A stretch of 64,000 nt of DNA from Brachyspira innocens ATCC 29796 (GTDB taxonomy: Bacteria; Spirochaetota; Brachyspiria; Brachyspirales; Brachyspiraceae), in the NCBI RefSeq assembly GCF_000384655.1, contig NZ_ARQI01000122.1, forward strand, positions 1-64,000. The letters run 5' to 3'. Both the position numbers and the translations under genes were made by a program. This document shows, in pieces, positions 21,276-29,648 of the stretch (positions are counted from its first letter, which is position 1; each line of letters begins with the position of its first letter). The notes beneath the pieces are model-generated. The model saw nothing but the letters and a program-made list of their open reading frames with translations, was not told where the DNA came from and did no database searches.

Positions 21276-21773
21276 TTAATTTATTCCGCCTACTCTATAC
21301 TGCTCGCATACTGGACATCTTTTTGGGGCAGATGCCTCATTATGCACATAACCGCATTTGCTGCATTGCCATTTCTTTATGCTTTCAACATTTTCTCCCA
21401 AATATTTTTCAAACATCTTTTTGTGTTCTTCTTCTATCTTTCCTACATGCTCAAAAAGTATGGCTATATCATTAAAGCCTTCCTCTCTTGCAGTTTCAGC
21501 AAATTTTAAATACATATCTGTAGATTCGTAAGTCTCCCCTGCTATAGCGTCTTTTAGATTTTCATCTTTTGAAAGTATTCCATGATAGCGTTCAAACCAT
21601 AATTTACCATGTTCCTGCTCATTTCTGGAGGCTTTCTCATAGGCTAATGCCAAATTTTCCATTCCTTCTTCCCTAGCTTTTTCGGCATAGTACATATATT
21701 TGCACCTCGCCATCGCTTCCCCTATAAAAGCAGTCTTTAAATTCTCAGCTGTTTTTGATTTTTTTAAATCCAT
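21276..21773 (-). CDS. rbr: Rubrerythrin
   Basis: A non-haem di-iron protein that reduces hydrogen peroxide in anaerobes. It has 165 residues. The N-terminal four-helix ferritin-like domain carries the ExxH-type ligands (AFIGEAMARCKYMYYAEKA, NEQEHGKLWF, EEEHKKMFEKYL). A C-terminal rubredoxin-like domain has CSKCGYVH and CPVCEQYRV binding one iron. Two adjacent ATGs (21776 and 21773) follow GGAGGT; the second gives the usual MDLKK start and better spacing. Only about 50 bases separate it from glpF with no terminator, so peroxide detoxification may be coexpressed with glycerol oxidation. Confidence 0.94.
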   Translation of the reverse strand: MDLKKSKTAENLKTAFIGEAMARCKYMYYAEKAREEGMENLALAYEKASRNEQEHGKLWFERYHGILSKDENLKDAIAGETYESTDMYLKFAETAREEGFNDIAILFEHVGKIEEEHKKMFEKYLGENVESIKKWQCSKCGYVHNEASAPKRCPVCEQYRVGGIN

Positions 21774-21800
21774 CATTACCTCCAATCTTTTAATTATTTG

Positions 21801-21870
21801 TTCTATATTAATTAGTATAGAAATTTTATTAATGAAATATATATGAATGCTTAAAAAAAACGTTTTTTTT
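21801..21870. promoter_or_regulatory. Palindromes upstream of rubrerythrin
   Basis: TTCTATA and TATAGAA form a 7+7 inverted repeat at 21801-21822, about 30 bases from the start codon. A perfect 18-base palindrome of eight A, CG and eight T lies at 21853-21870. Either could be an operator of a peroxide or iron regulator, but neither matches a consensus I can name. The rest of 21786-22066 is AT-rich and holds two ATACCATGT motifs (about 21938 and 22022). Confidence 0.3.
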
Positions 21871-22066
21871 CATGTTTTCAAGATAAAAAATAATAGAAAT
21901 ATAATAAAAATTATTTGATTTGTGTAAATTATACATATACCATGTTATAGTATAATTTATATTGCTTTTAATGTGAATTACGCTAACTTTAATAAATCAT
22001 TAATATACCTAAAAATATACCTATACCATGTACATGTATATTAACAGAAAAATCAAAAATATTATT

Positions 22067-23287
22067 TTATACATTTTCTACATTGCTGCTAGGTTTATTT
22101 TTATTATAAAGCATAACCACACAAAGAAAAGCAAGAACTGATAATACAGCCCCACCAAAACCCACAAACCTAACTCCAAAATTATCAAATATACTGCTTC
22201 CTACAAATGAACCCAAAGCTATACCGAAATTAAATGAAAATGAATTATTTGATGAAGCTAATGTAAGACATGATGGATACTCTTTTTCTGTAAAATCAAG
22301 TATGTTAAGCTGAACAGGAGAGTTCATTAAGTACATTAAAAAGCCTATAACAAGTATTACAATAGCTGCACTTACATAATTAAGCAAAGCAAAAGGAAGT
22401 ATTATCATACACAAAAACTGCATTATAAAAATAAATCTTAATCTATAAACTCCATTATGCTCGGCGAGTTTACCAGAAAGTAAATTGCTAAAAAGAACCG
22501 TAATACCAAAAACAAGTAATGCTGCACTGATATATTTATTTGGTATATGAACATAATCAAGAAAAATAGGTTTCAAATAAGTGTATAGCACATATGAGGA
22601 TGCTGCTCCAAAAAGTATTGTAAAAGTACTTAGTATAAATCTTATATCTTTAAATAAGACAAACTGGCTTAATAATTTTACTTTATGACTTACTGTATTT
22701 CTCGGAAGAGTTATAAACATTAAAACAGTCATAACGGCACTAAAAATAGAGATGAATATAAAAGAAGAACGCCAGCCAAAATTGTAGCTTAAAGTTGTTC
22801 CTATAGGCACTCCGAAAATAGAGGCTATACTAAATCCAGAGTAAATACAAGCTACTACCATAGGTCTTTTTTCTTTTGATGATACATACGGACTAAAAGA
22901 TATTGAAACCGATATCAGAGAACCTGAAATTACAGCAATAAGCATTCTTAAAATAAGGAGGAATGTATAATTATAAGCTAATGAACATAAAAAGTTAAGA
23001 ATGATAAATATTATGCTAGCAAATATTATAAAATGGAATCTGTTAAACTTACCTGCTATAGCAGCTGAAAAAGGCGTACATACAGAATAAGCTAAAGCAA
23101 ACATAGAAACGAGACCTCCAGCTTTAACTTCTGTAATATTAAAACTCTCAGCTATTTCTGTTAAAACACCTATGACTATAAACTCGCTTGTACCTAAAGC
23201 AAAACTTAAAAGCACCAATGCTATTATAGCCAATAATTTATTTTCTTCTTTTTTTACTTCTGATATACTATCTTCTAACACTGACAT
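22067..23287 (-). CDS. MFS transporter, AraJ-like DHA1 efflux family
   Basis: A 406-residue inner-membrane protein with about 12 hydrophobic segments. The N-terminal motif LLSFALGTSEFIVIGVLTEIAESFNI and the loop SKEKRPMVV are typical of the AraJ/NepI/SotB-type DHA1 drug or sugar efflux permeases. The substrate cannot be deduced. It is monocistronic with its stop codon about 280 bases from the rubrerythrin start. GWRSSFIFISI after the fifth segment is a family-type feature. It is distinct from the tandem MFS pair. Confidence 0.87.
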   Translation of the reverse strand: MSVLEDSISEVKKEENKLLAIIALVLLSFALGTSEFIVIGVLTEIAESFNITEVKAGGLVSMFALAYSVCTPFSAAIAGKFNRFHFIIFASIIFIILNFLCSLAYNYTFLLILRMLIAVISGSLISVSISFSPYVSSKEKRPMVVACIYSGFSIASIFGVPIGTTLSYNFGWRSSFIFISIFSAVMTVLMFITLPRNTVSHKVKLLSQFVLFKDIRFILSTFTILFGAASSYVLYTYLKPIFLDYVHIPNKYISAALLVFGITVLFSNLLSGKLAEHNGVYRLRFIFIMQFLCMIILPFALLNYVSAAIVILVIGFLMYLMNSPVQLNILDFTEKEYPSCLTLASSNNSFSFNFGIALGSFVGSSIFDNFGVRFVGFGGAVLSVLAFLCVVMLYNKNKPSSNVENV

Positions 23288-23405
23288 AATTTTTTCTCTA
23301 AAAAATTACTGTTAATGATATATTATGTTCAAAAAAATTCAATTAAGATATATAATTTTTTTAATAATTTTGATATTTTTTTATATTAATTTATAGGATA
23401 CTTGT

Positions 23406-23657
23406 ATGAAATATACAAATAAATCATATTTTGACAAAGCAAAAGAGAAAGAAGAAGAAGGTAATTATGATGAGGCATTAGAATATTATGAAAAAGCATT
23501 AGAAGAAGATGATGAAAATATTGAGGCCTACTTTAGTATTAACCTTATAAAATCCTACATCGAAATTGAGAAAAACACTCAAGATAAAGAAAAACCAAAC
23601 AAACATACTAAACTTTTTAATGTATTAAATGATTTTTTAGATAATGATAGAAAATAA
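23406..23657 (+). CDS. Small tetratricopeptide-repeat protein
   Basis: An 83-residue acidic protein. Residues 7-55 form one TPR motif plus part of another (AKEKEEEGNYDEALEYYEKALEEDDENIEAY pattern, W/Y-G-A-P type spacing). Likely a protein-protein adaptor; partner unknown. No signal peptide. The gene stands alone, convergent with the SGNH esterase gene 13 bases away. Confidence 0.7.
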   Translation: MKYTNKSYFDKAKEKEEEGNYDEALEYYEKALEEDDENIEAYFSINLIKSYIEIEKNTQDKEKPNKHTKLFNVLNDFLDNDRK

Positions 23658-23670
23658 TAAGTGATAATTA

Positions 23671-24261
23671 CTATAAAATATCATTAATATAATTATAAAT
23701 CTCAGAGGCAAATACATTATGTCCGTTTTCGCTTAAATGAACCCCATCAAAAAATATATCATAATAATGATTTTCTTTTAATATTTTATTTACGAATAAA
23801 TTATAAACATCTATGCTTTTTATGTTATTTGTTTTTGTATATTGATTGATAAAATTAACATACTCTTTTAAAATATTATCAAACTCTTCTATGTTATTTG
23901 ATTCAAAAAAAGCAAATGCCTCCTTAATAAAAGCAATAGGAGTAAATACTATTATATCAATATTATTTTCCAAAGATTTATTAACTATGCTTATTAAATT
24001 ATTTTCTATTTTTTTTACATGTTTGCAGGTAAATATATCATTAACTCCTCCCATCAAAATAACAGTATCAGCATTTACACAGTCTCTGTCAAAACGAGCA
24101 AGCATACCAGATATCATATCACCGTTAATGCCTTTATTAATAAAAGTAAAGTCTTTGTTATCATTACTAAATTTATCATTTAATATTTCAGTCCACACTT
24201 TATCCCTTGACACCATATATCCGTAAGTGGTGCTGTCACCCAAACAAACTATTTTTTTCAT
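23671..24261 (-). CDS. SGNH/GDSL-family esterase or lipase
   Basis: A 196-residue hydrolase without signal peptide. The four SGNH blocks can be read: nucleophile serine in CLGDSTTYGY (about 6-15), glycine in the second block (NKGINGDM), asparagine in GGVNDIF (about 70) and the DGVHLSENGH block with Asp and His near residue 170. TesA-like lysophospholipase or sugar-O-deacetylase activities occur in this family; I cannot tell which applies. Confidence 0.88.
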   Translation of the reverse strand: MKKIVCLGDSTTYGYMVSRDKVWTEILNDKFSNDNKDFTFINKGINGDMISGMLARFDRDCVNADTVILMGGVNDIFTCKHVKKIENNLISIVNKSLENNIDIIVFTPIAFIKEAFAFFESNNIEEFDNILKEYVNFINQYTKTNNIKSIDVYNLFVNKILKENHYYDIFFDGVHLSENGHNVFASEIYNYINDIL

Positions 24262-24344
24262 AGCATTATTTTCCTAAAATTTGTATTATATTATATAATA
24301 ACAATATAAATATTTAAATAAAAAATTATTACGGAGCATATATA

Positions 24345-25201
24345 ATGAACGATTTTAAAAGCCTAAAAGATACATTCACATTAAGTAATGGATATAAAAT
24401 TCCATGCATAGGATTTGGTACTTGGCAGACACCAGACGGAGAAACTGCTGTAAATGCTGTAAAAGAGGCCATAAAATTAGGATACAAACATATTGATACA
24501 GCAGCAATTTACGGAAATGAAAAAAGTATTGGAAAAGCAATCAAAGAAAGCGGTATTAATAGAGATGAACTTTTTATCACAAGCAAAGTTTGGAATAAAG
24601 AGCGAGGATATAAAACAACACTAAAAGCTTTTGAAAAAACTCTTAATGATTTGTCTCTTGATTATCTTGACTTATATCTTATTCACTGGCCTGCCTCTGT
24701 AAATCAATTTAAAGATTGGGATAATATTAATTTGGAAACTTGGAGAGCTATGACTGAACTTTATAAAGCAGGAAAAATAAAATCAATAGGCGTATCTAAC
24801 TTCATGCCTCATCATTTAAAATCATTAATGGAAACAGAAATTAAGCCTATGGTTAATCAGATAGAGTTTCATGTTGGATTTATGCAGGAAGAAACTTTTA
24901 AATACTGCAATGATAATAATATATTAATAGAAGCTTGGAGTCCTTTGGGTACTGGAAAAATGCTTGATAATAATACATTAAAAGAAATAGCTAACAAATA
25001 TAATAAATCTATAGCTCAGCTTTGCATAAGATGGTGTCTTCAAAATAATACTTTGCCTTTACCAAAATCTGTAACTCCATCACGAATAAAGAAAATACAG
25101 AAATATTTGATTTTGTCATAAGCGATGAAGATATGAAAAAAATAAATAGTATGCCTTATTTCGGAGGATCAGGACATCACCCAGATAAAGTAAATTTCTA
25201 A
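24345..25201 (+). pseudogene. Aldo/keto reductase with C-terminal frameshift
   Basis: An NADPH-dependent aldo/keto reductase of the AKR5 type. The intact frame runs 24345-25121 (258 residues) with GFGTWQTPDGE near 25, the catalytic region DTAAIYGNE (Asp, Tyr), KVWNKERG, LIHWPAS and NQIEFHVG. After SVTPSRIK (about 25091) the frame changes to a short nonsense tail. The +1 frame continues ENTEIFDFVISDEDM and ends GGSGHHPDKVNF at 25201, the expected family C-terminus. One missing A in the AAA at 25088-25090 explains it. It may be a true mutation, phase variation in a short A-run, or a sequencing error. The active-site core is untouched. Confidence 0.85.
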
Positions 25202-25220
25202 AATGGTTTAATAGAAAAGT

Positions 25221-25250
25221 AAAGCTATAGATTAAAATCTGTAGCTTTTT
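25221..25250 (+). terminator. Terminator of the aldo/keto reductase gene
   Basis: AAAGCTATAGATT (25221-25233) pairs with AATCTGTAGCTTT (25236-25248), one G-U pair on the plus strand, then T residues. It overlaps the ftsQ stop region on the other strand. Confidence 0.75.
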
Positions 25251-26013
25251 AATTAATAATAGCCTCTTTAAATCTGAAATCAATTCTTTTTGTCTGATTG
25301 CCCTGATACTGTACGGTCTTTAATACAGCAGCCAAATCAACAAACTTTTCAGCTTTTACATACTTTTCTAATATCACCTGCACCTGATAGCCCCTAGGAT
25401 AAAGTATAAGATCATCTCCATAAGCATTAATTTCGGATATTAAATTGTATATTTCATTATGATTTTTTTTAAGCTCATAAATTACAGAGGCTAAATACTT
25501 GGCATACTCATCTTCTACTTTATCGCTGTTTTGAGTAATGCTTAAACCAGTAATATAAGGCACATCATAATTATAAATATTTCCGTTTTTTATAATATAT
25601 CCGTCATCGGTTATCTCGTATATTCCTCTGCTTGATTCAAGTAAAAATAAAGTGTCTCTCTCATCTACATTGATAATAAGCAAATCTGGAAATGAGGCTC
25701 TTATATTTTCTACTTTAATTCTTACATTTTTTTCTATATCAGAAGTTATATCTTTTTTTGGTATATTGAATAGGCTTGTATTATTGTATTTTGATAATTC
25801 AGCCTCTTCCATTATATCCATGGCATTTAATCTTTTTAAGCCTCTTATCTCTACACGAAGGATTCTAGCCTTATTTACAATAAGAACTAAAACTAATATT
25901 ATAATGATAAGTACAAAAATAGCTATTAATCTTTTTAATAAAGATCTCTGCTTATCGGTAAGCTTATTTTTTTTTAACTTTCTTTTAAGTCTGCTTTCTT
26001 TAGTATCTTTCAT
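25249..26013 (-). CDS. ftsQ: Cell division protein FtsQ/DivIB
   Basis: A bitopic divisome protein linking early and late division proteins. Of 254 residues, a strongly basic cytoplasmic tail (1-27) is followed by one transmembrane segment (about 29-47, IAIFVLIIIILVLVLIV). The POTRA domain follows (about 50-115, ILRVEIRGLKRLNAMDIME), then the FtsQ beta domain with ASFPDLLIINVDERDTLFLLE. It follows metG by 19 bases in the same direction, so the two are probably cotranscribed. Other division genes are not nearby. Confidence 0.85.
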   Translation of the reverse strand: MKDTKESRLKRKLKKNKLTDKQRSLLKRLIAIFVLIIIILVLVLIVNKARILRVEIRGLKRLNAMDIMEEAELSKYNNTSLFNIPKKDITSDIEKNVRIKVENIRASFPDLLIINVDERDTLFLLESSRGIYEITDDGYIIKNGNIYNYDVPYITGLSITQNSDKVEDEYAKYLASVIYELKKNHNEIYNLISEINAYGDDLILYPRGYQVQVILEKYVKAEKFVDLAAVLKTVQYQGNQTKRIDFRFKEAIIN

Positions 26014-26032
26014 TATAATATTATTTTAATAA

Positions 26033-27988
26033 TTAATTAACTGAACAGCCTGCACCAAAATCTTTTTCTGGCTTCATAAGAGAAAGAGTCTCTCCATTAT
26101 CAGCCAAAAGAAGCATACCATGAGAAGTAACACCTCTAAACTTTTTAGGCTTTAAATTTGCCAAATAAAGAACTGTTTTACCAACCATCTCTTCAGGCTT
26201 ATAATACTCTGCTATAGAAGATACGACTACCCTCTGTTCCCCTCCGCCAATATCAAGTACAAATTTTAAAAGTTTATCAGCATTTTCTACCTTTTCTGCA
26301 ACTAATATTTTAGCTGTAAGAAGTTCAAGTTTTTCAAAATCTTCTTTTTCTATATTGGCTTTATGTTTATCTTCTTTAGGAGGATTAACCTGTTTTTTAT
26401 TATCTTCCATACTTGCACCTATTTCTTTTTCTATGTCGTATCTATTAAATAAAGGCTCTCCCTTTTCTATTTTTATTCCAGATTTTAAAGAACCCCATTG
26501 TTTAGCACTTTCCAAAGAAACACTATCTCCCAAACCTAATCTGTTAAATACTTTTTTAGGAGTTTCTACAAAGAATATTTGTAAATAAGCTGTTACTATA
26601 TAGTATACTTGGAAAGATATATACATTACATTAGCTAAATGATCTTTTTTAGTTTCATCTTTAGCTAAATTCCAAGGAGCACTCTCTTCTACATATTTGT
26701 TGGTCATTCTTATAACCTCCCAAATATATGATAATGCCTCATTAAATTTAAAACTATCTAATGCCGACTCTACATTGGCATCAAGTGTAAGAACCATTTT
26801 TTTAAGTTCTTTTTCTTTATCTCCAAATACACTTTCAGCCTCATCTGGAAGTACCCCATTAAAATATTTTCCAAGCATAGTAGTTATTCTATGCCATAAA
26901 TTACCATAATCATTAGCTAAATCGCTGTTTATTCTCTTTAAGAAAAGCTCCTGAGAATAATATCCGTCAGAACCGAAATTAATCTCTCTCATAAGAAAAT
27001 ATCTTAAAGCATCAACACCGTATTTATCTATCAAAGTATTAGGATCAACAACATTTCCCCTGCTTTTACTCATTTTCTTACCATCATCAAAAAGCACCCA
27101 GCCATGACCAAATACTTTTTTAGGAAGCGGTATATCAAGCATTTTAAGCATTATAGGCCATATAATAGCATGAAAACGCACTATCTCCTTACCTACAAAA
27201 TGAACATCACAAGGCCAGTATTTTTTATATAATTCATCTTCTCCATCTTCTGGATAGCCTAAAGCAGTAATATAATTTGATAAAGCATCAATCCATACAT
27301 ATATACTATGCTCACTGTCAACAGGACAAGGTATACCCCATTGCAATCCCTTACGGCTTACTGCTAAATCTTCAAGACCAGGTAAAAGAAAGTTTTTAAG
27401 CATTTCATTTTGTCTTTCTTTAGGCTCTAAAAACTCAGGGTGATCTTTATAATAATCTATTAACCATTGTCCATATTCTGAAAGTTTAAGATAGTAGCAT
27501 TCCTCTTCTTTATACTCTAATTCTTTTTCGCAGTCTGGACAATAGAACTTACCGTCATCTTTTTTTACTACCTGACTTTCTGTGAAAAATGCCTCGTCAC
27601 TTACACAATAAAGACCTTTATAAGCACCTTTATAAATATACCCTTTATCATAAAGTATTTTAAATATTTTCTGTACTCTTCTTTCATGATAGTCATCAGT
27701 AGTTCTTATATAATGACTGTAATTAATATGAAGTCTTTTCCATAACTCTTTGGTGGCATTAACAATATTATCAACATAAGCTTTAGGAGTAGTGCCTGCT
27801 GCTTCAGCTTTTCTTGCAATTTTCTCACCATGCTCATCTGTACCTGTTAAAAAATAAACATCATACCCCATTATTTTTTTGTATCTAGCCATGGTGTCTG
27901 CTGCTATAGTACAGTAGCAATGGCCAATATGCAAATAATCTGAAGGATAGTATATAGGAGTTGTAATATAAAACTTTTTATCTGTCAT
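26033..27988 (-). CDS. metG: Methionyl-tRNA synthetase
   Basis: Charges tRNA-Met with methionine. It has 651 residues with the full bacterial architecture: HIGH-type motif YLHIGHCYC (about 18-26), GTDEHGEK, a zinc-knuckle region with CVSD and CPDCEKEL (about 126-150), KMSKSRGNVVDPN (about 300), an anticodon-binding helical domain, and a C-terminal EMAP-like tRNA-binding domain (about 545-651, LLTAKILVAEKVENADKLL). It is the long form with a fused tRNA-binding domain. The upstream region carries one copy of a 26-bp direct repeat. Confidence 0.97.
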   Translation of the reverse strand: MTDKKFYITTPIYYPSDYLHIGHCYCTIAADTMARYKKIMGYDVYFLTGTDEHGEKIARKAEAAGTTPKAYVDNIVNATKELWKRLHINYSHYIRTTDDYHERRVQKIFKILYDKGYIYKGAYKGLYCVSDEAFFTESQVVKKDDGKFYCPDCEKELEYKEEECYYLKLSEYGQWLIDYYKDHPEFLEPKERQNEMLKNFLLPGLEDLAVSRKGLQWGIPCPVDSEHSIYVWIDALSNYITALGYPEDGEDELYKKYWPCDVHFVGKEIVRFHAIIWPIMLKMLDIPLPKKVFGHGWVLFDDGKKMSKSRGNVVDPNTLIDKYGVDALRYFLMREINFGSDGYYSQELFLKRINSDLANDYGNLWHRITTMLGKYFNGVLPDEAESVFGDKEKELKKMVLTLDANVESALDSFKFNEALSYIWEVIRMTNKYVEESAPWNLAKDETKKDHLANVMYISFQVYYIVTAYLQIFFVETPKKVFNRLGLGDSVSLESAKQWGSLKSGIKIEKGEPLFNRYDIEKEIGASMEDNKKQVNPPKEDKHKANIEKEDFEKLELLTAKILVAEKVENADKLLKFVLDIGGGEQRVVVSSIAEYYKPEEMVGKTVLYLANLKPKKFRGVTSHGMLLLADNGETLSLMKPEKDFGAGCSVN

Positions 27989-28048
27989 CTGTATGCCTCC
28001 ATTTTTAAGTTATGTATTTTTAATATTTTAAAAACAGATTAATTATAC

Positions 28049-28074
28049 TAAAATTAATGGTTTTTGTAAAGCTA
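28049..28074. repeat. 26-bp direct repeat, copy 1 (left of glycosyltransferase)
   Basis: A 26-base sequence starting TAAAATTAATGG is identical to 29340-29365. The two copies lie 1291 bases apart and bracket the glycosyltransferase gene, with copy 1 upstream of metG. Confidence 0.85.
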
Positions 28075-28104
28075 TTTTTAATGCTGAATTATGAACCTTT
28101 AATA

Positions 28105-28131
28105 TATACCTAAACAACTACAATTTGTCAA
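28105..28131. repeat. Dispersed 27-base intergenic motif, second copy
   Basis: Matches 7318-7344 at 23 of 27 positions (core CCTAAACAA, then AATTT and TCAA). Both copies are in AT-rich gaps in the same orientation. Confidence 0.5.
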
Positions 28132-28176
28132 TTTTTAGTTATTTATTAATGTTATTATATATTAATTAATAATACT

Positions 28177-28229
28177 GTGCGGTGATGTGCCCGTGAAACA
28201 TCACGAACGAAGATGAGTGAAAGCTCCTG
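28177..28229. other. GC-rich structured islet between glycosyltransferase and metG
   Basis: About 53 bases with 28 G or C in surroundings far below that. It contains the perfect 7-bp hairpin GTGATGT / ACATCAC (28183-28205). It is on no recognisable gene and matches no riboswitch or tRNA I can identify. It could be the remnant of foreign DNA, a small RNA or a repeat element. Confidence 0.45.
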
Positions 28230-28249
28230 ATTAACAAACTTAAAAATTT

Positions 28250-29305
28250 TTAATATATTCTAGGTATTATATCATGTTTTCTTAGATAAGTTAAAACAAA
28301 GGGCGGCATATATTTTCGTATGCTATTCAATATAAAGTTATATAATTTATATTTTTTAAATCCTTCTTCTTCATCATCAAAATAAACAGATAAGCATATT
28401 TTCTTTAAATATACATTTTTTATATTTTCAGAAATATTATAGTCAAATTTATTTAAATATGATTTTAGATTTAAAAAATTGTTTTTATATCTAAAATCTC
28501 CTTTACAGTCCTCGTATATATTATTAAAAATATATGTAAGTAGTGAATTAGAAAATTCACTACTATTAATGTATACTAGTAAATCTTTATAAATATAAAT
28601 GTGGTCTAATGTCCTTCTTTCTATATTTAATTTTCTTACCATTTGTCCTTCTCGGCTTCTATAATAATATATTGCATTATTATTACGATAAAAAGTTGGA
28701 TTATATGTTGTAGTTTTTATAAAGAAATGCAAATCTTCACCAAAAAATATTTTCTCAGAAAAATATATATTATTTTTTATAAGAAAATTTTTGTTATATA
28801 ATTTGCATACACTATAACATAAAGATTGAAATTTACTGCCTGAAAATCTCCTTATAGTATCTATATATTCCTGTTTATTAAAATTATATTCACCAAAAGT
28901 TCTATCATATTTTATTAATATATCATTATCTATAGTTGTATTTTTAAAAGTAGAAGTAAAAACTATATCATATTTATTTTTATATATTGGTAAATATAAG
29001 CACTCCAAATAATCATTATTTACATAATCATCACTATCTACAAAAGTAATATATTCAGAGCTAGATTTTTTTATACCAATATTTCTAGAATATGAAGCTC
29101 CTTTATTAATTTCATTTTTTATCAATATTATTCTATCATCTTTTTTTTGATAATTTTCTATTAAATGTACACTATTATCTGTACTGCCATCATCTATACA
29201 AATTATCTCTATATCACTAAAAGTTTGATTTGATATGCTATCTAAACATCTTATTATGTATTTTTCAACATTATAAACTGGTATAATAACACTTATTTTA
29301 GACAT
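28250..29305 (-). CDS. Family 2 glycosyltransferase
   Basis: A 351-residue GT-A fold glycosyltransferase that transfers a sugar from a nucleotide donor, probably for surface glycan or lipooligosaccharide. The N-terminal GT2 core shows SVIIPVYNVEKYI (about 5-17), CIDDGSTDNS (about 36-45), GASYSRNIGI and the metal-binding VDSDDYV (DXD type, about 90). The C-terminal part (about 220-351) is very rich in Asn, Lys, Tyr and Phe and conserves little. No membrane segment. The gene sits alone between two 26-bp direct repeats, which suggests insertion. Confidence 0.9.
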   Translation of the reverse strand: MSKISVIIPVYNVEKYIIRCLDSISNQTFSDIEIICIDDGSTDNSVHLIENYQKKDDRIILIKNEINKGASYSRNIGIKKSSSEYITFVDSDDYVNNDYLECLYLPIYKNKYDIVFTSTFKNTTIDNDILIKYDRTFGEYNFNKQEYIDTIRRFSGSKFQSLCYSVCKLYNKNFLIKNNIYFSEKIFFGEDLHFFIKTTTYNPTFYRNNNAIYYYRSREGQMVRKLNIERRTLDHIYIYKDLLVYINSSEFSNSLLTYIFNNIYEDCKGDFRYKNNFLNLKSYLNKFDYNISENIKNVYLKKICLSVYFDDEEEGFKKYKLYNFILNSIRKYMPPFVLTYLRKHDIIPRIY

Positions 29306-29648
29306 ATAAAATTGTCTCCTATTTTACAATGCATTATAATAAAATTAATGGTTTTTGTAAAGCTAAAAAATTAATATGATATTTTATTATTATTCTTTCA
29401 TTTTAAAATTATATTTTACAATACATAAGAAACATTGATACATATTTACAAAATACATTGTATATAAATTTTTTGTAAACAAATAGGAATATTTTATTAC
29501 ATTAAACGATATATTATAGAATAATAAATATTAATTAATATTACAAAATGTTGATTAATATAGTTTTTATTTAAACAATAGGAAAACATGGAAAAATATA
29601 TTAGTTTATACATTACATAATTTTTATTTTGAAGGAGCAACAATTTTT
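29306..29648. other. Gene-free interval upstream of the chemoreceptor
   Basis: 343 bases, very AT-rich, between divergent glycosyltransferase and chemoreceptor genes. It holds the second 26-bp repeat (29340-29365) and the ribosome-binding site GAAGGAG (11-12 bases before the ATG, rather long spacing). No promoter could be assigned with confidence. Confidence 0.4.
29340..29365. repeat. 26-bp direct repeat, copy 2 (right of glycosyltransferase)
   Basis: Identical to 28049-28074 in the same orientation. It lies 35 bases upstream of the glycosyltransferase start codon. Confidence 0.85.

Noticed and set aside
28177-28229. Fluoride or other riboswitch in the GC-rich islet
   Set aside because: GGTGATG resembles the start of fluoride riboswitches, but the pseudoknot partners and the terminal conserved part do not fit, and the adjacent gene is not a transporter.
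27989-28249. T-box or SAM leader upstream of metG
   Set aside because: No T-box consensus (the conserved 3' side motif) or SAM-binding core could be found in the metG leader.
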